DNA of 64,000 bases. It comes from DATKZM01 sp035527975 (GTDB taxonomy: Bacteria; Pseudomonadota; Alphaproteobacteria; JAPULJ01). Below are positions 38,291 through 46,082 of the stretch, one piece after another; the stretch's first letter is position 1; every line of letters begins with the position of its first letter. Made by a program: the position numbers and the translations under genes. The notes beneath the pieces are model-generated. The model had not been told where the DNA came from. It did not search any database and saw only the letters and a program-made list of their open reading frames with translations. The DNA is taken from assembly GCA_035527975.1 (NCBI GenBank), contig DATKZM010000071.1, forward strand, positions 1 through 64,000, read 5' to 3'.

Positions 38291-38413
38291 CTACTCGCCC
38301 ATGGCGTAGACAACGCCGATCATTGCCACGACAAAAATGCTGACGACGATAATCGTCGCAACCATGCCTGCTTTTCTGAGCTGAAAATCATCGGCGTCGT
38401 GTTCGTGATCCAT
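38291..38413 (-). CDS. 40-residue acidic/His N-terminus membrane protein
   Basis: A small frame starting MDHEHDADDFQLRKAG, then a single hydrophobic helix (MVATIIVVSIFVVAMIGVVYAM) and a stop after GE (helix given in outline). GGAG lies about 11 bases upstream. The two histidines among acidic residues at the N-terminus could bind metal. It lies 86 bases upstream of the other small membrane protein on the same strand, so they may be co-transcribed. Both are near the oxidase cluster. Confidence 0.5.
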   Translation of the reverse strand: MDHEHDADDFQLRKAGMVATIIVVSIFVVAMIGVVYAMGE

Positions 38414-38931
38414 GGCTTTAAGGCTCCGTTCCGTGTTTTACCGCCCAGCGACGAAGCCGCCCCTGGCACTGGCGCAAGCATCTGCGCGCGGCGCTTGCGG
38501 CTGATGATAAGCGGGCGACAGGCATCACCCGCACGACCGTCACTATAGTCGAATTCCCGGCGATCCAAACAGAACATTGCGCGGCTGCGCTTAACGCATC
38601 GCTGCGCGGCTGCGCCTGGTGTCTGGTACAAATGCGGCATTCCGGCGCCCGCGACATCGCGTCGCACCTTTTGCCCTAGCCCTCCATCCAGCACCATACG
38701 GCGATTTGATGATGCCCGTTTTTCCATGCGCACACAGCCTTACAGCCCCGGTTCCCTTGCTGTCGGCCTGCGCCTTGATCTATCTCAAAGGGTGGCGACA
38801 AACCCGGAGCGTCGTCGTATATTTCACCGGCATTTCGGGCTGCAGCCTGTTCTCTGCAGGCGGCGGCTGAGATGCATGGGTCCGGACCGCGTTGCCGCGA
38901 GGGTTCGGGCAGGGGTTGTTGGGGGGCGGCG
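38414..38931. other. Intergenic region upstream of the DUF2189/cox genes
   Basis: About 520 bases without a gene. It holds an FNR/FixK-like box (38775-38788) and a direct repeat GCGCGGCTGCGC near 38579 and 38604. The promoters for the minus-strand small membrane proteins and the plus-strand DUF2189 gene must lie here. Confidence 0.55.
38775..38788. promoter_or_regulatory. FNR/FixK-type binding site
   Basis: TTGATCTATCTCAA matches the TTGA-N6-TCAA core of FNR/FixK/Anr boxes exactly, and the fuller TTGAT-N4-ATCAA consensus with one mismatch. It lies 144 bases before the DUF2189 gene, ahead of the cytochrome oxidase operon, where low-oxygen control is expected for such enzymes. Confidence 0.5.
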
Positions 38932-39798
38932 ATGGCAAAAGAAAATTCGATCGTGCATTCCAGCGACGATAGTGGCTCCGGTCTGGCTCGGCCAGTCGTC
39001 CGCGACATTCGTTTTCGCGATCTCTTGGACGCCCTGGCCAAGGGTTTCGACGATTTCAAGGCGGTGCCGACGCATCTCATTTTTCTTATTTTGATCTATC
39101 CGATCGTCATGCTGATCCTCTCGCGGGTTGCGGCGGGTCAGGAAATGTTGCCTCTGGTCTTTCCCCTGTTCGCCGGATACACGCTGGTCGGCCCGCTGAT
39201 CGCGATCGGCATGTACGAGCTGAGCCGGCGGCGCGAGATGGGGCTCGACACATCGCGGCTGCATCTTTTCGACGTCCTGAAATCCAAATCGTTGGGCGCC
39301 ATCGTGGCGCTTGGCCTGGTTCTCACGGTTGTCTACTTCGCCTGGCTGATGGCGGCGCTGGCGCTCTACAAAATGACCTTCGGCGGCGGCTTGCCGGATT
39401 CGATCGCAACGCTGTTCATGCAGCTCATCACCTTCGATCTCAGCGGCACCGGTCCGCAGTCGATCGGACAATTTGCCGTCGAGATCATCACCACCCGCGC
39501 CGGGTGGACGCTGGCCCTGGTCGGCAGCGGTATTGGTTTGGTATTCGCGATCGTCGTGTTGTCCTTGAGCGCGGTGTCGTTCCCGATGCTGCTGGATCGC
39601 CAGGTCGGTGCCTGGACCGCGGCGCAGACCTCGATCCGGGTGGTTATGGCCAATCCCATGTCGATGGGAATGTGGGGCGTCATCGTGGCTGTTGCCCTCG
39701 CGGTCGGCTCATTGCCGCTCTTCGTCGGCCTGGCCATCGTGCTGCCGGTGCTCGGACACGCGACTTGGCACTTGTATAGAACTGTTGTAGAGCACTGA
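38932..39798 (+). CDS. DUF2189 integral membrane protein
   Basis: A 288-residue protein with about six hydrophobic helices. The DUF2189 pattern VRDIRFRDLLDALAKGFDDFKAVPTH (outline, near 25-50) is followed by LVGPLIAIGMYELSRRREMG and later SFPMLLDRQVGAWTAAQTSIRVV. These proteins are commonly encoded just upstream of cox genes in Alphaproteobacteria and are thought to help oxidase biogenesis, without direct proof. The ATG at 38932 is preferred over an earlier one at 38872. The gap to coxM is 86 bases. Confidence 0.82.
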   Translation: MAKENSIVHSSDDSGSGLARPVVRDIRFRDLLDALAKGFDDFKAVPTHLIFLILIYPIVMLILSRVAAGQEMLPLVFPLFAGYTLVGPLIAIGMYELSRRREMGLDTSRLHLFDVLKSKSLGAIVALGLVLTVVYFAWLMAALALYKMTFGGGLPDSIATLFMQLITFDLSGTGPQSIGQFAVEIITTRAGWTLALVGSGIGLVFAIVVLSLSAVSFPMLLDRQVGAWTAAQTSIRVVMANPMSMGMWGVIVAVALAVGSLPLFVGLAIVLPVLGHATWHLYRTVVEH

Positions 39799-39820
39799 CC
39801 CGTCTGAAGCGCCACGGCAG

Positions 39821-39836
39821 GATTTATGCATAAATC
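39821..39836. promoter_or_regulatory. 16-bp perfect palindrome upstream of coxM
   Basis: GATTTATGCATAAATC is its own reverse complement and is AT-rich against a GC-rich background. It lies 49 bases before the coxM start codon, suitable for an operator overlapping the promoter. The cognate regulator is not identified. Confidence 0.5.
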
Positions 39837-39867
39837 ACAGCATGCGGTGCGAATCCCGGAGGAATGT

Positions 39868-39888
39868 ATGGACACGAGGCAAGCATGA
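39868..39888 (+). other. Possible six-residue leader peptide (MDTRQA)
   Basis: ATG GAC ACG AGG CAA GCA TGA starts 5 bases after a strong GGAGG, and its TGA overlaps the coxM ATG (ATGA). The best Shine-Dalgarno here serves this mini-frame, while coxM itself has only a GAGG. Translational coupling is inferred and could be chance. Confidence 0.3.
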
Positions 39889-40772
39889 GTAACCGTTGGA
39901 TCGTCTCGATTGTCTTGCTGGTGGTGGCCGTGGGCTCCGTCGTCTTCCATTTGATGACGCCGTGGTGGTCGACCCCCATCGCATCCAACTGGGGCCAGAT
40001 CGATTTCACCATCAATCTGACCTTCTGGATCACGGGCGTCATCTACGTCGCCGTTATTCTGTTCATGGCCTGGTGCGTCTACAAATATCGCTACCGCCCC
40101 GACCGGCGCGCGGAGTACGAACCCGAGAACAAGAAGCTGGAGATATGGCTGACGGTTGGCACGACCTTGGGCGTCGCCGGCCTCCTGGCGCCCGGACTTA
40201 TCGTTTGGGACAAATACGTCACTGTCCCCAAGGATGCATCTGAAGTCGAAGTCGTCGGCAAGCAATGGGAGTGGAGCTACCGCTTCCCGGGTAAGGACGG
40301 GAAACTCGGCAAGACCGCCATCCGGTTCATCAATTCGGACAACCCGTTCGGCATCGACCCGAAGGATCCCAACGGCAAAGATGACATCCTGATCGAGGAT
40401 ACCGGCATAACCCTGCCGGTGGGCAAATCCTACAAGGTGCTGCTGCGCTCGATCGACGTCCTGCACGATTTCTACGTGCCGCAGTTCAGGGCCAAGATGG
40501 ACCTGGTGCCGGGGCTGGTGACTTATTTCTGGTTCACCACGACGCGGCGCGGCACCTTTGATATCCTTTGCGCCGAGCTGTGCGGCGTCGGGCACCATGC
40601 CATGCGCGGGAAAGTCTCCGTGGTCTCCCTGGCCGATTTCCAGAAGTACCTCGGCGAGCAGTCCACTTTCGAGCAATCACAGAAAGAAGCGCGCTTGCGC
40701 AATGAGAAAAAAGAAAAAGAAAAAGCCGCCAAGCGAGCCGTCAAGGATATGAAACAGACCGCGCGGAACTAG
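39885..40772 (+). CDS. coxM: Cytochrome c oxidase subunit II, CuA type (CoxM-like)
   Basis: A 295-residue subunit that accepts electrons from cytochrome c. Two N-terminal transmembrane helices (about 5-25 and 42-65) are followed by a cupredoxin domain. The CuA site is the classical C-x3-C-x3-H-x2-M: Cys229, Cys233, His237 and Met240, with E231 between, and the upstream His is in VLHDFYVPQF. GKQWEWSYRFPG is the aromatic patch. The C-terminus is an unusual Lys/Glu/Arg-rich tail of about 35 residues. First gene of the coxMNOP-type operon. Confidence 0.93.
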   Translation: MSNRWIVSIVLLVVAVGSVVFHLMTPWWSTPIASNWGQIDFTINLTFWITGVIYVAVILFMAWCVYKYRYRPDRRAEYEPENKKLEIWLTVGTTLGVAGLLAPGLIVWDKYVTVPKDASEVEVVGKQWEWSYRFPGKDGKLGKTAIRFINSDNPFGIDPKDPNGKDDILIEDTGITLPVGKSYKVLLRSIDVLHDFYVPQFRAKMDLVPGLVTYFWFTTTRRGTFDILCAELCGVGHHAMRGKVSVVSLADFQKYLGEQSTFEQSQKEARLRNEKKEKEKAAKRAVKDMKQTARN

Positions 40773-40850
40773 TACCAGGCGCGGCGAGCGTCAAACGAAC
40801 CAAGGCACGCCAACCAAGATGTGTGACGAAAAAAGGAAGAGGGTGTTCTG

Positions 40851-42641
40851 ATGGCCGATGTTGGAACGGTCGGGCTCGAACAGGTCCCGCCTGCAGAAGT
40901 TGAGGAAATGGAGCTCTTCCATCCGAAGAGCTTTGCAACGAAATATATCTGGAGCCAGGACGCGAAGATCATCGCTGTCCAGTATGCCGGCACCGCGGTT
41001 GCGATCGGCATGGTCGGGCTGGTGCTGTCGTGGCTGATGCGCCTGCAGCTCGGCTTCCCGGAGAGCTTTTCGTTCATCTCGGCCAAGGACTACTACCAGT
41101 TCATCACCATGCACGGCATGATCATGGTGATCTACCTGCTGACGGCGCTGTTCCTGGGGGGCTTTGGCAACTACCTGATCCCGCTCATGGTTGGCGCCAG
41201 GGACATGGTATTCCCGTACGTCAACATGTTGAGCTACTGGATCTTCCTGCTCGCCGTTCTGGTGCTGATGGCCAGCTGGTTCGTGCCGGGCGGCCCGACG
41301 GGGGCTGGCTGGACGCTCTATCCACCGCAAGCCATTCTTTCAGGCACGCCGGGGTCGAATGCCGGCATTACCCTGATGTTGATTTCGCTGTCGCTCTTCA
41401 TCATAGGCTTCACGATGGGTGGGCTGAACTACGTCGTCACGGTCCTCCAGGCACGCACCCGCGGCATGACCATGATGCGCCTGCCGCTGACGGTCTGGGG
41501 CATCTTCGTTGCCACGATCCTGGCGCTCCTGGCCTTCCCGGCGCTCTTCGTCGGCGCGGTGATGATGACCCTCGACAAGATGCTGGGCACCAGCTTCTTC
41601 ATGCCGGCCATCGTCGAGATGGGCCAACAGCTCACCTACAAGGGCGGCAGCCCGCTGCTCTTCCAGCATCTCTTCTGGTTCTTCGGGCATCCGGAGGTCT
41701 ACATCGTCGCCCTGCCCGCCTTCGGCATCGTTTCGGATCTGATCAGCACCCATGCCCGCCGGAACATCTTCGGCTACCGGCTGATGGTCTGGGCCATCGT
41801 CGTGATCGGGGGCTTGAGCTTCGTGGTCTGGGCGCACCACATGTATGTCAGCGGCATGAACCCTTACTTCGGGTTCTTCTTCGCCACGACGACGCTGATC
41901 ATCGCGGTGCCCACGGCGATCAAGGTCTACAACTGGGTGCTGACCTTGTGGAAGGGCAACATCCAGCTCACCCTTCCAATGATGTTCGCCATCGCCTTCA
42001 TCATCACCTTCCTGAATGGCGGCATCACCGGCCTCTTCCTCGGCAACGTGATCGTCGACGTGCCGCTCTCGGACACCATGTTCGTGGTTGCCCACTTCCA
42101 CATGGTGATGGGCGTGGCGCCGATCCTGGTGATCTTCGGCGCGATCTATCACTGGTTCCCGCTGATGACGGGGCGCTTCCTGCATACCGGATTGGGCAAG
42201 TTCCACTTCTGGGTCACCTTCCTGGGCGCCTATCTCATCTACTTCCCGATGCACTATCTGGGCTTCCTGGGCGTGCCCCGGCGCTACTATGAGCTCAAAG
42301 ACACGTCATTCGTGCCGGACTCGGCGGCGGATCTGAACGCCTTCATAACCGTCGCGGCGCTGGCCGTGGGCTTCGCCCAGATCGTGTTCATCTGCAACAT
42401 CTTCTGGAGCGCCTATAAGGGCAAGCCGTCGGGGAAGAACCCCTGGAAGGCCGCCTCGCTGGAATGGCAGACCCCGGGCCTGCCGCCGGGGCATGGCAAC
42501 TGGGGCAAGGAGCTTCCGGTGGTCTATCGCTGGGCCTACGACTACGCCGTGCCCGGCGCCAAGGATGACTTCATTCCCCAGAACGTGGCGCCCGATCAGG
42601 TCGAGATGGACAGCGACCGCAAGGAGACTGCCTCGACATGA
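40851..42641 (+). CDS. coxN: Cytochrome c oxidase subunit I (CoxN-like)
   Basis: A 596-residue heme-copper oxidase catalytic subunit of the A1 type. Visible sites: FITMHGMIMV (heme a ligand), FGNYLIPLMVGARDM (D-channel entry), FFGHPEVYIVALPAFG with the Glu of the D-channel and the cross-linked His/Tyr, AIKVYNWVLTLW (K-channel Lys) and VAHFHMVMGVAPI (heme ligands). About twelve transmembrane helices. It reduces oxygen to water and pumps protons. The stop overlaps the coxO start by 4 bases. Confidence 0.95.
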   Translation: MADVGTVGLEQVPPAEVEEMELFHPKSFATKYIWSQDAKIIAVQYAGTAVAIGMVGLVLSWLMRLQLGFPESFSFISAKDYYQFITMHGMIMVIYLLTALFLGGFGNYLIPLMVGARDMVFPYVNMLSYWIFLLAVLVLMASWFVPGGPTGAGWTLYPPQAILSGTPGSNAGITLMLISLSLFIIGFTMGGLNYVVTVLQARTRGMTMMRLPLTVWGIFVATILALLAFPALFVGAVMMTLDKMLGTSFFMPAIVEMGQQLTYKGGSPLLFQHLFWFFGHPEVYIVALPAFGIVSDLISTHARRNIFGYRLMVWAIVVIGGLSFVVWAHHMYVSGMNPYFGFFFATTTLIIAVPTAIKVYNWVLTLWKGNIQLTLPMMFAIAFIITFLNGGITGLFLGNVIVDVPLSDTMFVVAHFHMVMGVAPILVIFGAIYHWFPLMTGRFLHTGLGKFHFWVTFLGAYLIYFPMHYLGFLGVPRRYYELKDTSFVPDSAADLNAFITVAALAVGFAQIVFICNIFWSAYKGKPSGKNPWKAASLEWQTPGLPPGHGNWGKELPVVYRWAYDYAVPGAKDDFIPQNVAPDQVEMDSDRKETAST

Positions 42642-43297
42642 GGATCGTCCATACGCTGACACGAAAGCCCTGGACGACCGCGCAGGGGATTATCGACAAT
42701 CACTACCCGGGCGATGCTTTCCAGCGTCCCAAAGGAAAGCTCGGCCTGCGGTTCCTGATTGCGGTGATCTCGATTGTGTTCTTTCTCCTGGTGATCGCCT
42801 ACGGCGAGCGCATGACGGTCGTGGATTGGCGCCCCGCGCCGCCGCGCGGCGTGTTGTGGCTCAACACGGCCTGGCTGATCCTCAGCAGTATTGGGCTGCA
42901 ATGGGCGCGAATGGGTGTGCGCAATGACCGCATGGACCGCGTCAGCGTCGGCTTGGTCGCCGGCGGGGTTTTCGCGATTGCCTTCCTGACCGGGCAGCTT
43001 CTCGCCTGGCGGCAGCTCGACAGCCTGCCGGCCTTCGGCATTTCCAACCCGGCCATCGCCTTCTTCTATCTGATAACCATCGCGCATGCCCTGCACATGG
43101 TGGGCGGTTTGGTGGCCTGGATCCGGACCATGGAGAAGGTCTGGCGCGGCCACGACATCGCGCGGGTGCGCCAGGGCGTGGAGCTCTGCGCCACCTATTG
43201 GCACTTTTTGCTGGTGATCTGGCTGATCCTGTTTGGGCTCCTGTTTTCGGGCAACAGCCAGCTTGAGTTTCTGTTGAAAATCTGTGGACTGAAATAG
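42638..43297 (+). CDS. coxO: Cytochrome oxidase subunit III-like protein (CoxO-like)
   Basis: A 219-residue membrane protein of the subunit III superfamily, lying between subunit I and the other subunit III. Helices include FLIAVISIVFFLLVIAYGERM, GVLWLNTAWLILSSIGLQWAR and a terminal HFLLVIWLILFGLLF; HALHMVGGLVAW is the family mark. In Bradyrhizobium the alternative oxidase coxMNOP has two such subunit III-like proteins, which fits here. ATGA overlap with coxN. Confidence 0.82.
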   Translation: MRIVHTLTRKPWTTAQGIIDNHYPGDAFQRPKGKLGLRFLIAVISIVFFLLVIAYGERMTVVDWRPAPPRGVLWLNTAWLILSSIGLQWARMGVRNDRMDRVSVGLVAGGVFAIAFLTGQLLAWRQLDSLPAFGISNPAIAFFYLITIAHALHMVGGLVAWIRTMEKVWRGHDIARVRQGVELCATYWHFLLVIWLILFGLLFSGNSQLEFLLKICGLK

Positions 43298-43312
43298 TTA
43301 GGAACGACGCAT

Positions 43313-44038
43313 ATGGCGCAACCGGCAACGTCAACCGCCGCAGGAACCCCGACAACGCCTAACAACATCGACGGCTTCGTAGCCGACTGGTCGTCGGACC
43401 AACGGGCGTTCAAGAACGTCCCGTGGGGCAAGGCGATGATGTGGATCTTCCTGCTCAGCGACACGTTCATATTCAGTTGTTTCCTGATCTCGTACATGTC
43501 GGTGCGCAAGTCCACGACGGTGAAGTGGCCGCCCGTCAGCGAGGTCTTCTCGCTGAGCTTTGGCGGCACACCGATCCCGCTCATCCTGATCGCGATCATG
43601 ACCTTCATCCTGATCTCCAGCAGCGGGACGATGGCCATGGCGGTCAACTTCGGCTACCGCAAGGATCGCAAGAAGGCGGCAATCCTGATGCTGGTGACCG
43701 CCGCATTCGGCGCTACCTTCGTCGGCATGCAGGCCTTCGAGTGGACCAAGCTGATCGTGGAAGAAGGCGTGCGCCCCTGGGGCAACCCGATGGGCGCCGC
43801 CCAGTTCGGATCGACCTTCTTCATGATCACCGGCTTCCACGGCTTCCACGTCTCGGTGGGCGTGCTCTTCTTGATCATCATCGCCCGCAAGGTCTGGCGC
43901 GGTGACTATGACACCCAGCGAAAAGGCTTTTTCACCAGCCGGAAAGGCAGTTACGAAAGCGTGGAGATCATGGGTCTCTACTGGCACTTCGTCGATCTGG
44001 TCTGGGTGTTCATCTTCGCATTCTTCTATCTTTGGTGA
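43313..44038 (+). CDS. coxP: Cytochrome oxidase subunit III (CoxP-like)
   Basis: A 241-residue subunit III. Motifs: WIFLLSDTFIFSCFLISYMSVR, MQAFEWTKLIVEEG, FFMITGFHGFHVSVGVLFLIIIARKVWRG and MGLYWHFVDLVWVFIFAFFYLW at the C-terminus, all classical for CtaE/CyoC. RBS AGGAACGACGC precedes the ATG, 15 bases after coxO. Subunit III stabilises the subunit I active site and proton uptake. Confidence 0.92.
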   Translation: MAQPATSTAAGTPTTPNNIDGFVADWSSDQRAFKNVPWGKAMMWIFLLSDTFIFSCFLISYMSVRKSTTVKWPPVSEVFSLSFGGTPIPLILIAIMTFILISSSGTMAMAVNFGYRKDRKKAAILMLVTAAFGATFVGMQAFEWTKLIVEEGVRPWGNPMGAAQFGSTFFMITGFHGFHVSVGVLFLIIIARKVWRGDYDTQRKGFFTSRKGSYESVEIMGLYWHFVDLVWVFIFAFFYLW

Positions 44039-44046
44039 GGGCTCAA

Positions 44047-44388
44047 ATGGCACAGCAAGAGGGCCAAACGGCTCACGAAGGCCAATCGCATCCGATCGGC
44101 GTCTATCTCAAGATATGGGCGCTGCTCTTCGTACTGAGCACGGCGTCCTACCTGGTCGATTACTTCCACCTTGAGAGCTATCTGCGCTGGTCGCTGATCC
44201 TGATCTTCATGGTGCTGAAAGCCGGGCTGATCATCGCCGTTTTCATGCACATGATGTGGGAGCGTCTGGCACTGATGTACGCGATCTTGGTGCCGCCGCT
44301 ACTGGTGATCGTGTTCATGGCAATCATGGCGATCGAGTCGGGCTATGTGTTCGGCAATCGGGGCGTCTTCTTCCTCGTCGGGCCCTGA
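44047..44388 (+). CDS. Cytochrome oxidase subunit IV-type protein
   Basis: A 113-residue membrane protein of the caa3-type COX4/CtaF group. HPIGVYLKIWALLFVLSTASYLVDYF, then LILIFMVLKAGLIIAVFMHMMWERLALMYAILVPPLLV (in outline) and a third helix. The VLKAGLIIAVFMHMMWERL region is the family signature. ATG at 44047 is 8 bases after the coxP stop, so it is the last gene of the oxidase operon. Confidence 0.88.
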   Translation: MAQQEGQTAHEGQSHPIGVYLKIWALLFVLSTASYLVDYFHLESYLRWSLILIFMVLKAGLIIAVFMHMMWERLALMYAILVPPLLVIVFMAIMAIESGYVFGNRGVFFLVGP

Positions 44389-44418
44389 CTGCCAATTGGC
44401 ATCAAGCAAACCGACAAG

Positions 44419-44448
44419 ACGGGCCGCCGATGCGCGGCCCGTTTTTTG
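44419..44448 (+). terminator. Rho-independent terminator of the cox operon
   Basis: CGGGCCGC and GCGGCCCG form an 8-bp stem around CGATGC, followed directly by six T residues. It is 30 bases after the subunit IV stop. Confidence 0.85.
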
Positions 44449-44555
44449 TTGGCTGGCAGCCTCGCCGATGGGCCGGGCATGGATTAGAACTGCATGCGGG
44501 ACACAGAACGCATGCAGCCGACGGCAGGCGGCGAGACCCGGCGGGAGGCAAAACT

Positions 44556-45212
44556 ATGAGCGATCGCTCCGTGATGGCCACTGTACTGCGGCGCTATCTG
44601 AGCCTGGCGCCGCTTCAAATGGTGGCGCTGCTGGTGGGCCTGGGCTGGCTGGTCCTGTTCAATCTCCAGGCCTTCCGCTACGTCGTCGCCGAAAGCCAGC
44701 GCACCCGCGAGCGTGTCGATGCCATGTGGTCCGTCGTCGTCATGCCCAAGGCGCAAGGCCGCACGGCCAGCCGCAAGCAGGCAATCGAGTATCTGCACGA
44801 GCAAGGCCAGTCGCTGCAGCGCGTCGATCTGCACGGCGCCTCGCTGGCGGCAATGGACCTCCCGGGCGCCAACCTCCGTATGGCTGTCCTGACAAATGCG
44901 GCGTTGGAGAATGCCAATCTGCGCAGCGCCGACCTTTGGCGCGCCAGCCTCGACGGGGCGCGTCTCAGCGGCGCCACGCTGCGCAATTCCCGGCTCAAAG
45001 GCGCAAACCTCACCCGCGCCCGCCTCGACAATGCCGATTTGCGCGGCGGCGACCTCGCCCAGGCAAACCTCACCGGGGCCGATCTGCGCGGCGCGAAGGT
45101 GACCGCCGCGCAACTGGCCAAGGCCTGCGGCGATCCGCAAGCCCCGCCCCGGATCGACAGCAAGGTGCGACCCCCGGCACCGTGGCCCCGGCCCTGCCCG
45201 GGTAGCCGGTAA
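44556..45212 (+). CDS. Membrane-anchored pentapeptide-repeat protein
   Basis: A 218-residue protein. One transmembrane helix (about 18-40, MVALLVGLGWLVLFNLQAF) precedes a soluble linker. From about residue 95 there are some twenty A(D/N)LxX repeats: GANLRMAVLTNAALENANLR, SADLWRASLDGARLSGATLR, NADLRGGDLAQANLTGADLRG. These fold as a right-handed quadrilateral beta-helix. RBS GGGAGG upstream of the ATG at 44556. Function unknown; such proteins often act as scaffolds or DNA mimics. Confidence 0.82.
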   Translation: MSDRSVMATVLRRYLSLAPLQMVALLVGLGWLVLFNLQAFRYVVAESQRTRERVDAMWSVVVMPKAQGRTASRKQAIEYLHEQGQSLQRVDLHGASLAAMDLPGANLRMAVLTNAALENANLRSADLWRASLDGARLSGATLRNSRLKGANLTRARLDNADLRGGDLAQANLTGADLRGAKVTAAQLAKACGDPQAPPRIDSKVRPPAPWPRPCPGSR

Positions 45213-45280
45213 AGTGCGGTTAGGCGAGGACGGTGTCCGAGAGGCTCGCGATCTCACGCGCGCCGGCTATAATATACGTC

Positions 45281-45481
45281 ATGTCAAATCGATCAGACAT
45301 CAACATCACAGCGGTCCTGCCCTGGGCATCGGGCGCGATGTTCGTGCTCATCGGCTTCTTCGCGCTGCTCATCGCCTCGCGCGCCGGCGGCTCGTTGATG
45401 TACTGGATCGGCCTTGGAATATTCGTCGCCGCGATGCTCGCCATTTTCTTCCTGATCGCCAAGGCCGCCGATCATTCATGA
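45281..45481 (+). CDS. Small membrane protein
   Basis: A 66-residue protein with two hydrophobic helices: SGAMFVLIGFFALLIASRA and LMYWIGLGIFVAAMLAIFFLI. The ATG at 45281 starts the hydrophilic N-terminus; a longer frame begins at 45233. The end is AKAADHS. Unrecognised. Confidence 0.55.
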   Translation: MSNRSDINITAVLPWASGAMFVLIGFFALLIASRAGGSLMYWIGLGIFVAAMLAIFFLIAKAADHS

Positions 45482-45601
45482 GTGAGCGGCACGAGTGGGC
45501 GGGCGTGACCAAGTGGGCACGAATTTGCGACCGACGTGCATGAGCGGGCGAGGCCAGAAGCCTGGGCGATGTGTAGTCGCGGCTGGCGGAGCGGCCCCGC
45601 G

Positions 45602-45832
45602 ATGATCCCCAAAATACGATCACTGCTGGTGGCGATGCTGGGCGGCATGATGGCCGCCTCGCTGCTGCACGGCGAAAAGCTCATTGACTTGGGTTTCGGC
45701 TTCGCGCGCGGCGGGCTCGGCGAAGGCGTCTTGATCGCGGTCATCGGCGCGGCGGCGGGAGCCGTCATTCTCTTGGTGTTCCGCAAGCTGCGCGAGCTTG
45801 GCGGCGGCCGCAGCGAAAGCGGCAAAGAGTAG
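45602..45832 (+). CDS. Small membrane protein with Gly-rich helices
   Basis: A 76-residue protein. Two glycine- and alanine-rich helices (LLVAMLGGMMAASLLHG and GVLIAVIGAAAGAVILLVF) flank a short loop, followed by a basic tail ending GRSESGKE. The arrangement loosely recalls GlsB/YeaQ-type stress proteins, but the spacing is too different to assign. Start chosen at 45602, after the longer frame's unlikely N-terminus. Confidence 0.5.
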   Translation: MIPKIRSLLVAMLGGMMAASLLHGEKLIDLGFGFARGGLGEGVLIAVIGAAAGAVILLVFRKLRELGGGRSESGKE

Positions 45833-45845
45833 CCGGCGCCCCGCG

Positions 45846-45881
45846 AAAAAGGGCCCGGCCATGATCGGCCGAGCCCTTTTT
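45846..45881. terminator. Bidirectional terminator between small gene and tRNA-Pro
   Basis: GGGCCCGGCC and GGCCGAGCCC (a nearly perfect stem, loop ATGATC) are flanked by AAAAA on the left and TTTTT on the right. It can end plus-strand transcription from 45832 and minus-strand transcription from the tRNA gene. Confidence 0.8.
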
Positions 45882-45887
45882 GCGTGC

Positions 45888-45964
45888 TGGTCGGGGAGAG
45901 AGGATTCGAACCTCCGGCCCCTACGTCCCGAACGTAGTGCTCTACCAGGCTGAGCTACTCCCCG
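45888..45964 (-). tRNA. tRNA-Pro(CGG)
   Basis: Read on the minus strand this folds as a 77-nt cloverleaf: acceptor CGGGGAG/CTCCCCG, D-arm GCTC...GAGC, anticodon stem CTACG/CGTAG with loop TTCGGGA (anticodon CGG), T-arm GGAGG-TTCGAAT-CCTCT. CCA is encoded (45888-45890). The acceptor pairs and the T-loop are perfect. Confidence 0.95.
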
Positions 45965-46082
45965 CCAAGGGTGCGTTCGGTGGGCCTCGAAGTGCCGGGT
46001 TATATAGGCAGACGGGCAGCCATAGCAAGGCGCGCCGGCAACGTTACCGGCATCTATGATCGAATTGCCGACGCAGCACCTC

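Noticed and set aside
39366..40676. 436-residue minus-strand frame
   Set aside because: Antisense to the well supported coxM gene and its upstream region.
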